The notes below the pieces were generated by a model. The model was not told where the DNA came from. It did no database searches and saw nothing but the letters and a program-made list of their open reading frames with translations. Shown in pieces: positions 59,029-64,000 of a stretch of DNA of 64,000 nucleotides (position 1 is its first letter; each line of letters opens with the position of its first letter). Made by a program: the position numbers and the translations under genes. The stretch is from Pseudomonadota bacterium (GTDB taxonomy: Bacteria; Pseudomonadota; Gammaproteobacteria; Burkholderiales; Gallionellaceae), in NCBI GenBank assembly GCA_021782365.1, contig JAJXVB010000005.1, positions 1-64,000 of the forward strand. The letters run 5' to 3'.

Positions 59029-60339
59029 TTACATCCTGCCAGGCGAGTGCGCCATCCTTTGATGCGCAATCCTCGCCTTGCGCCTTTCCGCACGGCGCAG
59101 CCCCAGGAAAGTCAGCCAGCCGATGAACACCATGCCCAATATGAAGGCAGAATAGGAGAGCGATCTCGGCAGGCTCTCCGTCATCGCCGAATATTCCGAC
59201 ATGCCGCCTATGCCCGCCAGAAGATTGAGCGGCATGAAAACCACGCTGATGATGGTCAGCCTCTTGATGTCCTTGTTCTGGTTGATGTTGATCGAGCTGT
59301 CGGTCGCATCCATCAGGAAGTTGATCTTGTTGAAGAGGAATGCGGTATGCCCGTCCAGAGACTCGATGTCGCGCAGGATTTCGCGAACGTTTTCATGCTG
59401 CGCCTCGGTCAGGAATTTGGAGCGCATCAGAAAGGACAAGGCGCGCCGGGTATCCAGCACGTTGCGGCGTATGCGTCCGTTGAGGTCTTCCTCCTCCGCG
59501 ATGGAGGAGAGAATTTCCGCGGCCTCATCATCGGTGATGCGAGAGCGCAGAACCCTCCTTCCGACCTCGCCCAGATCCGAATAGACATCCTCCAGCGCAT
59601 TGGCGGAATATTCGACATCCGCCGCGTAAAGGTCCAACAGCACATCCCTGGCCTCAGACACATATCCCGTCTTTGCGCGCGCCCTCAAGCGTTGCAGACG
59701 GAAAACAGGCAATTCCTCGCCGCGCACCGAAAACAGCATGCCCTTGTGCAGCACGAAGGCGACCGCCACGTTGCGCGACTCGTCTTCTCGGTCGAGCAGG
59801 AAATCGGAGTGCAGGTGCACTTCATCTCCATCCCCTACATAGAATCTCGCACTGGTCTCGAGATCGGTGAGCGACTTTGGATTGGGAATATCCACTTCAA
59901 AAAGTTCGCGAGCCCATGCGATCTGTTCATCGTCGGGCGCGACCAGGTCTATCCAGATCGGCTGCACATGGGAAAGATCCTCCCGACTCTCTATCGGGAT
60001 CTGCCTCAAGCGCCCCTCGAAGAGATCGAACACCCTCATGTTCATGCCCGGATTTTGCAGCCTCTCCTCTCCTGCAAGCTCGGAGCGGACAACGTGCGAC
60101 ATGAGCCGCAGTATCTCCTCCTTGCGCTCATCGCCTATCAGCTGCCAGATGATTTCCCTGTCCTCGCTTGAAAGCGCCTCGACTATCCTCGCGACAGCAG
60201 GCAGATCGAGCTCTTCAAGTCTCGCCTTGAGCTCGGCCAGATGCTGCTTGTGTGCAAGCGTCTCGATCAGCTTGTGCTTCTGCAGCAACCTGCGCACCTG
60301 CCAGAGATGCCTTTGCGCAACTTCGTGATCTGTTTCCAT
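59029..60339 (-). CDS. CorA-type transporter with N-terminal MgtE_N-like domain
   Basis: The 436-residue protein has an MgtE_N-like helical region (residues 30-90: LAELKARLEELDLPAVARIV, then LSSEDREIIWQLI) fused to a CorA core. The core ends in two membrane helices. The pore motif is GIGGMSEYS (GMS at 379) where classical CorA has GMN. Such GMS variants with a fused MgtE_N are known in betaproteobacteria but their ion is not established. The 3' end lies just before the Pho-box-like site of pstS. Confidence 0.82.
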   Translation of the reverse strand: METDHEVAQRHLWQVRRLLQKHKLIETLAHKQHLAELKARLEELDLPAVARIVEALSSEDREIIWQLIGDERKEEILRLMSHVVRSELAGEERLQNPGMNMRVFDLFEGRLRQIPIESREDLSHVQPIWIDLVAPDDEQIAWARELFEVDIPNPKSLTDLETSARFYVGDGDEVHLHSDFLLDREDESRNVAVAFVLHKGMLFSVRGEELPVFRLQRLRARAKTGYVSEARDVLLDLYAADVEYSANALEDVYSDLGEVGRRVLRSRITDDEAAEILSSIAEEEDLNGRIRRNVLDTRRALSFLMRSKFLTEAQHENVREILRDIESLDGHTAFLFNKINFLMDATDSSININQNKDIKRLTIISVVFMPLNLLAGIGGMSEYSAMTESLPRSLSYSAFILGMVFIGWLTFLGLRRAERRKARIAHQRMAHSPGRM

Positions 60340-60443
60340 GCGGATCCATCCTCAAATTTGCGGCGAATTCTAGCTCAATTCACCATTTCCCATGCAGCCG
60401 TCTTTATAATTGCAGACTTACAGGGCCGCTTGAAAAATGACAG

Positions 60444-60472
60444 TTGAATGTTTTCTTCCCATCCTGTAGAAT
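60444..60472 (+). promoter_or_regulatory. Promoter for rpmB-rpmG
   Basis: TTGAAT at 60444-60449 and TAGAAT at 60467-60472 are 17 bases apart, about 30 bases before the rpmB ATG. Confidence 0.55.
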
Positions 60473-60501
60473 CCGCGCTCTTTTGAAATTGGAGTAGAGG
60501 C

Positions 60502-60738
60502 ATGGCACGAGTATGTCAAGTGACGGGCAAGAGCCCGATGAGCGGAAACAATGTTTCCCATGCGAACAACAAAACCAAGCGTCGCTTCCTGCCCAACCTG
60601 CAGCGTCGCCGCTTCTGGGTCGAATCTGAAAATCGCTGGGTCAGCCTGCGCCTGACCAATGCTGGCCTGCGCACCATCGACAAGAACGGCATCGAAGCCG
60701 TGCTGTCGGACATGCGCGCACGCGGCGAAAAAATCTAA
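60502..60738 (+). CDS. rpmB: 50S ribosomal protein L28
   Basis: The 78-residue protein starts [20 protein letters not shown] and contains [17 protein letters not shown], as in L28. GGAGTAGAGGC precedes the ATG. rpmG follows 12 bases on, the usual order. Confidence 0.97.
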   Translation: MARVCQVTGKSPMSGNNVSHANNKTKRRFLPNLQRRRFWVESENRWVSLRLTNAGLRTIDKNGIEAVLSDMRARGEKI

Positions 60739-60750
60739 GGAGCATAGAAA

Positions 60751-60906
60751 ATGCGTGAAAAAATCAAACTTGAATCCAGCGCCGGGACCGGTCATTTCTA
60801 CACGGCCGACAAGAACAAGCGCACTACGCCCGAAAAGATCGAGATGAAGAAATACGATCCTGTCGCGCGCAAGCATGTGATGTACAAGGAAACCAAACTG
60901 AAGTAA
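60751..60906 (+). CDS. rpmG: 50S ribosomal protein L33
   Basis: This 51-residue protein runs [20 protein letters not shown] to VMYKETKLK and matches L33. It lacks the CxxC zinc pairs of the other L33 type. AAGGAGCATAG precedes the ATG. Confidence 0.95.
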   Translation: MREKIKLESSAGTGHFYTADKNKRTTPEKIEMKKYDPVARKHVMYKETKLK

Positions 60907-60930
60907 TCCGGCTGGAATGCCAACAAGAAG

Positions 60931-60950
60931 CCCGCTTGTGCGGGTTTTTT
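60931..60950 (+). terminator. rpmB-rpmG terminator
   Basis: CCCGC at 60931-60935 and GCGGG at 60940-60944 close a TTGT loop, followed by six T. Confidence 0.85.
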
Positions 60951-60992
60951 ATTGCGCCTGCTGATACACCGCATTCAAATCTGGGGGTAGAT

Positions 60993-61112
60993 GTGAACAG
61001 TTATATCGAGTTGGCATTGCTGTGGGCCTGGGTGATCGGCTTTCTGGGCACCCTGATTTATCTACACAAGAAGAAGCATTTCCCGAACGGCACGAGCAAG
61101 CCTCTGCACTGA
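60993..61112 (+). CDS. Possible 39-residue single-TM protein
   Basis: A GTG at 60993, with GGGGGT just upstream, opens a 39-codon frame with one hydrophobic helix (IELALLWAWVIGFLGTLIYL) and a basic tail. It ends just before the convergent EAL gene. I do not recognise it; codon use and the ribosome site suggest it may be real. Confidence 0.45.
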   Translation: MNSYIELALLWAWVIGFLGTLIYLHKKKHFPNGTSKPLH

Positions 61113-61117
61113 TCCGT

Positions 61118-63463
61118 TCAAATTTCCGATCGCCCCAGGAATTTCTCGGCGAATTCCTGGACCTTCAGCGGTCTCGAAAAAAGAAATCCCTGCATCTCAT
61201 CGCAGCCTACCCGCTTCAGGATATCGAACTGAACTTCAGTCTCGACGCCTTCAGCCACCACATTGAGTTTCAGCGCATGAGCCAGATTCACGATGGTGGA
61301 GACCAGCGCCACTCCCGCCTCCCCCTGAACCATGTCGACCACGAAAGAGCGGTCTATCTTCAGCGTATTCACGGGAAGCCTGGCAAGCAAGGCGAGCGAG
61401 GAAAAGCCGGTTCCGAAATCGTCTATCGAAACATGCACGCCCAACCCGCGTATCTCATTTAAACTGGCGACATTGCGAGACATATCCCCCATGATCATGC
61501 TCTCGGTGATCTCGAGTTCCAGCCCCTCAGAAGCGCGCGCATCCACGCCCAGTTCCTCAGCAATTTCAGCGGCAAAGCCTGGGTTGCGCAATTGCAATGC
61601 CGACACGTTGACCGCGATGCGCACCGCTGCGAGGCCCGCATCCATCCAGCTCAGGTAATCCGCGATGGCCCGACGCAATGCCCAGCGTCCGACCTCATAG
61701 ATCAACCCGGTCTCTTCAAGTATGGGGATGAAGTCTCCAGGCGGGACCAGGCCGACTTCGGGATCATTCCAGCGGATCAGCGCCTCGGCACTGGTGACTT
61801 TTCGGCTCGCGAAATTCAACTTGGGCTGGTAGTGGAGCACGAATTCCTCGTTGTCTATCGCCTGGCGCAGCTTGTTCTCCAGCCTCAGCCTGCCGGCCAC
61901 CGATTCTGTCATCCTCTTCGCATGGAACAGATAGCGGTCCCCGCTCTTCTTCGCCATCTTGAGCGCCGCCTCCGCATTGTTGAACAGGGTCTCGACATCC
62001 TCACCGTCATCGGGAAATATCGAGATGCCCGCCTTGGCCGCAATGCGAAACACGGCATCGTTGAGCCGGAACGGATGCTCGAGGAAGACTTTGGAGAGCC
62101 TGTCGAAGAGCTTCGGAAGATTGCCATCCGGCCTGATTTCGGGAACGACCACCGCGAAGTGATCCGAACTGATGCGCGCGATGAGATCCTTTCCCCCTGC
62201 ATTTAGCGTCAGCCATTCGGCCACCTGCCTCAACAGCGCGTCCCCCGCGGGCCTGCCAAGGCTGTCGTTGAGGTTCTTGAACCGCTCGATGTCGATCAGC
62301 ATCAAGGCGAGCCTGCGCCCTGTGCGCATGAACTGCCCTACGCGCTCGAAAAACAGCGTGCGGTTGGCAAGGCCTGTGAGCGCATCGTAATAGGCGAGGT
62401 AATTCAGGCGTTCCTGTTTCTCGATATGATCGACGGCGAACTCGATGTCGTGAACCAGCTCGTCCAGCAACTGCATTTCTTCCCTGTGGAAGAATTCAGG
62501 CTCTCCCGCATAGAGCGCGATCACGCCTATCGCCACGTTCGAGACGAAAAGTGGCATCACAGCCATGGAGCGCACGCCAGCCTCGATGTATTGCGAACCG
62601 AACAGGACCTGGGGATCGCTCTGCACATCGTTGGCGACGAGCACCCTTTTTTCCCTGATTGCCCTCGCAACCATGGTTTTCTCGCTATCGCCGGAAGACA
62701 GGATATTCCTGATGGAAGCCATGAGAAGCTCGTCCTTCCCAGCAGTGGCGCATGGAATTATCTTGAGCGTGCCGCTCTCCACCGTGCACAGCATCGCCAT
62801 GCGAAAACCGCCTGTATCGACCGCGATCCGGCATGCCTCGCGGAACAGCTCCTCCCTGTCAGGCACGCGAACGATCAGCGTATTGATGCCGCTTAACATC
62901 GCATAGACGCGGTTCAGATAGAGAATGCGGGCAGCCGACTGCTTGCGCTCGGTGATGTCCTGGATCATGCAAAGATGGCGCGGACTGACGCCCATTACTT
63001 TCAGAGGCGCAATCGTCATGTCCACCCAGACGGTCTTGCCATCGGAATGAAGATAGCGTTTTTCCATCCGGAAGCCTTCGATCTTTCCGGCATTCATCAG
63101 CGCCATGTTATCCAGGTCCAACTGGATGTCATCTGGATGGGTGATCTGCAGCCAGTCTATCCTCTTCAACTCATCAATCGACCTGCCTGCTATCTCGGCA
63201 AATCTGGGATTGACGTCATGGATATTTCCGGTATGCGAATCGATCACCGCGATCCCGATCGGCGATTGCATGAACATGATCCTGAAGCGCTCTTCGCTCT
63301 CCCTGAGCGCCTGCTCATGCTCGTCGTGAACGGCGGCATCCTTACCCGCATCGAGGATCTCGGGAAGCGATTCGATATCCGCCTGCCAGCCGTGCGCTTC
63401 GAGAAGCGAACGCAAGGCATGAAGATTTTCTTCATCGCCGCCGACAATCAGAATCCTGCTCAT
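61118..63463 (-). CDS. PAS-GAF-GGDEF-EAL signalling protein with degenerate GGDEF
   Basis: The 781-residue protein has a short receiver-like start, a PAS domain (about 55-175), a GAF domain (about 190-345), a GGDEF domain (350-510) and an EAL domain (530-775). The GGDEF motif is replaced by SSDHF at 432-436, so no cyclase activity is expected. EAL residues are intact (SAEALIRW, VSALQL, ITESMI, DDFGTGFSS, and the late VAEGVET), so it should be a c-di-GMP phosphodiesterase tuned by PAS/GAF inputs. It overlaps no neighbour. Confidence 0.92.
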   Translation of the reverse strand: MSRILIVGGDEENLHALRSLLEAHGWQADIESLPEILDAGKDAAVHDEHEQALRESEERFRIMFMQSPIGIAVIDSHTGNIHDVNPRFAEIAGRSIDELKRIDWLQITHPDDIQLDLDNMALMNAGKIEGFRMEKRYLHSDGKTVWVDMTIAPLKVMGVSPRHLCMIQDITERKQSAARILYLNRVYAMLSGINTLIVRVPDREELFREACRIAVDTGGFRMAMLCTVESGTLKIIPCATAGKDELLMASIRNILSSGDSEKTMVARAIREKRVLVANDVQSDPQVLFGSQYIEAGVRSMAVMPLFVSNVAIGVIALYAGEPEFFHREEMQLLDELVHDIEFAVDHIEKQERLNYLAYYDALTGLANRTLFFERVGQFMRTGRRLALMLIDIERFKNLNDSLGRPAGDALLRQVAEWLTLNAGGKDLIARISSDHFAVVVPEIRPDGNLPKLFDRLSKVFLEHPFRLNDAVFRIAAKAGISIFPDDGEDVETLFNNAEAALKMAKKSGDRYLFHAKRMTESVAGRLRLENKLRQAIDNEEFVLHYQPKLNFASRKVTSAEALIRWNDPEVGLVPPGDFIPILEETGLIYEVGRWALRRAIADYLSWMDAGLAAVRIAVNVSALQLRNPGFAAEIAEELGVDARASEGLELEITESMIMGDMSRNVASLNEIRGLGVHVSIDDFGTGFSSLALLARLPVNTLKIDRSFVVDMVQGEAGVALVSTIVNLAHALKLNVVAEGVETEVQFDILKRVGCDEMQGFLFSRPLKVQEFAEKFLGRSEI

Positions 63464-63499
63464 GATGGTATCGCTCTATCCTCGAGAATCAATGCCGCA

Positions 63500-63841
63500 T
63501 CACTTGGGGGAAGAGACGCCTTCCGCACGAGCTTCAGACCCGGCATCCAGATTGCCGAAATAGATCGTCTTGAATGTCTGCTTCAGGGATGGACTCTTGA
63601 AATCGTGCAGCACCATCGCCTTCTCGATCCTGACATGATCGCCCCTGGCAAGCCTGGATCTGCTCACGGCAGCCCATGCATCGCCCTTTGCGGTCTTGAG
63701 ATGCACATAGGTATAGATGGACGCATCCTTCGTTTCCAGCACCTCGCCATTCAGCGTGAAAAGCGGTGGCGGCGGGGTGATCTCTTCAGCCAGCGCGTAT
63801 GCGGGAAAAAGAATCAGACAGAGAGACAACAATGCATTCAT
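63500..63841 (-). CDS. Secreted NrfJ-like small protein
   Basis: The 113-residue protein has a signal peptide (1-18, ending ALA) and a beta-rich domain: GEVLETKDASIYTYVHLKTA, then GDAWAAVSRSRLARGDHVR. It resembles the OB-like C-terminal part of NrfJ-family proteins. The function is unknown. It follows the EAL gene on the same strand side and precedes the truncated pseudouridine synthase. Confidence 0.72.
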   Translation of the reverse strand: MNALLSLCLILFPAYALAEEITPPPPLFTLNGEVLETKDASIYTYVHLKTAKGDAWAAVSRSRLARGDHVRIEKAMVLHDFKSPSLKQTFKTIYFGNLDAGSEARAEGVSSPK

Positions 63842-63861
63842 AAAAACTTCCTTTGAAAAAA

Positions 63862-64000
63862 TTATATCAGATGCCAGCTTCCCGGACTTATGTCGTCAAG
63901 ACTCCATTCGCCGATGCGACATCTTATCAGCCTGAGCGTCGGGAAACCGACAGCGGCAGTCATGCGCCTGACCTGCCTGTTCTTTCCTTCGCGTATGGTC
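63862..64000 (-). CDS. RsuA/RluE-family pseudouridine synthase, 3' end only
   Basis: The window ends inside this gene. The visible minus-strand residues [20 protein letters not shown], then [12 protein letters not shown], are the C-terminal family block, which includes the Arg-rich RQVRRM. The full gene would be about 180 residues or more and makes pseudouridine in 23S or 16S rRNA. Confidence 0.82.
   Translation of the reverse strand, partial: TIREGKNRQVRRMTAAVGFPTLRLIRCRIGEWSLDDISPGSWHLI

Overview
The window reads as chromosome of a betaproteobacterium. Nitrosomonadales, probably Gallionellaceae or a close relative, is my best guess; this is inferred from protein flavour and gene order, because no rRNA or species marker is present. 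Most of it is compact housekeeping DNA. Two stretches are accessory: positions 1-5,100, and the tRNA-linked island at about 30,587-36,820.

Layout. 1-5,100: a secreted DUF302 protein, a Sel1-repeat protein made of near-identical 108-bp units, a Phd/VapC-type toxin-antitoxin pair, a decayed Abi_2 abortive-infection fragment and a solitary OLD-family ATPase/TOPRIM nuclease. 5,470-8,083: mutS with its promoter. 8,113-16,830: an NAD-dependent, molybdenum-containing formate dehydrogenase operon on the minus strand (fdsG-fdsB-fdsA-fdhD-fdsD) ending in an oxalate/formate-type MFS carrier. A ModE-like regulator is divergent from it, and a ModE-box-like palindrome sits on the regulator's own start codon. 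16,879-20,529: hda, a HAD phosphatase, a mini-glutaredoxin, a membrane-anchored methyltransferase, a DJ-1 protein, yajQ and ppnP. 20,531-24,637: argD-argF-(3-TM protein)-argG and rpsT. 24,848-30,508: a ZntB-like transporter, an Mth938 protein, the MoxR/DUF58/TgpA set, and queD.

30,587-36,820: a 6.2-kb integrative element in the 3' end of tRNA-Ser(UGA). It has a P4-type integrase, G-rich iterons at both ends, AlpA- and HTH_55-like regulators, a winged-helix replication-type protein, a Spo11/TopoVI-A-like TOPRIM protein without a B subunit, CG-rich repeats that could be an origin, and two AT-rich cargo genes of unknown function (a 317-residue soluble protein and a lipoprotein). This is the most novel part of the window.

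36,946-49,092: an EAL/HDOD protein, an IS3 remnant, a Slp lipoprotein, a DUF815 ATPase, argJ, a cNMP-binding protein, secA, an M23 peptidase, dciA, lpxC, mnmA, a NUDIX hydrolase, a small Lys/Ala-rich secreted protein and tRNA-Leu(CAA). 49,170-54,490: queA-tgt-yajC-secD-secF, joining queuosine modification to the Sec translocon accessory proteins; queD at 30,065 belongs to the same modification pathway. 54,497-64,000: an intergenic heptamer repeat, a DedA protein, the pstSCAB phosphate ABC transporter, a CorA protein fused to an MgtE_N-like domain, rpmB-rpmG, a PAS-GAF-degenerate-GGDEF-EAL protein, an NrfJ-like secreted protein, and the truncated end of an RsuA-family pseudouridine synthase.

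No CRISPR array, rRNA operon or intact insertion sequence was seen.
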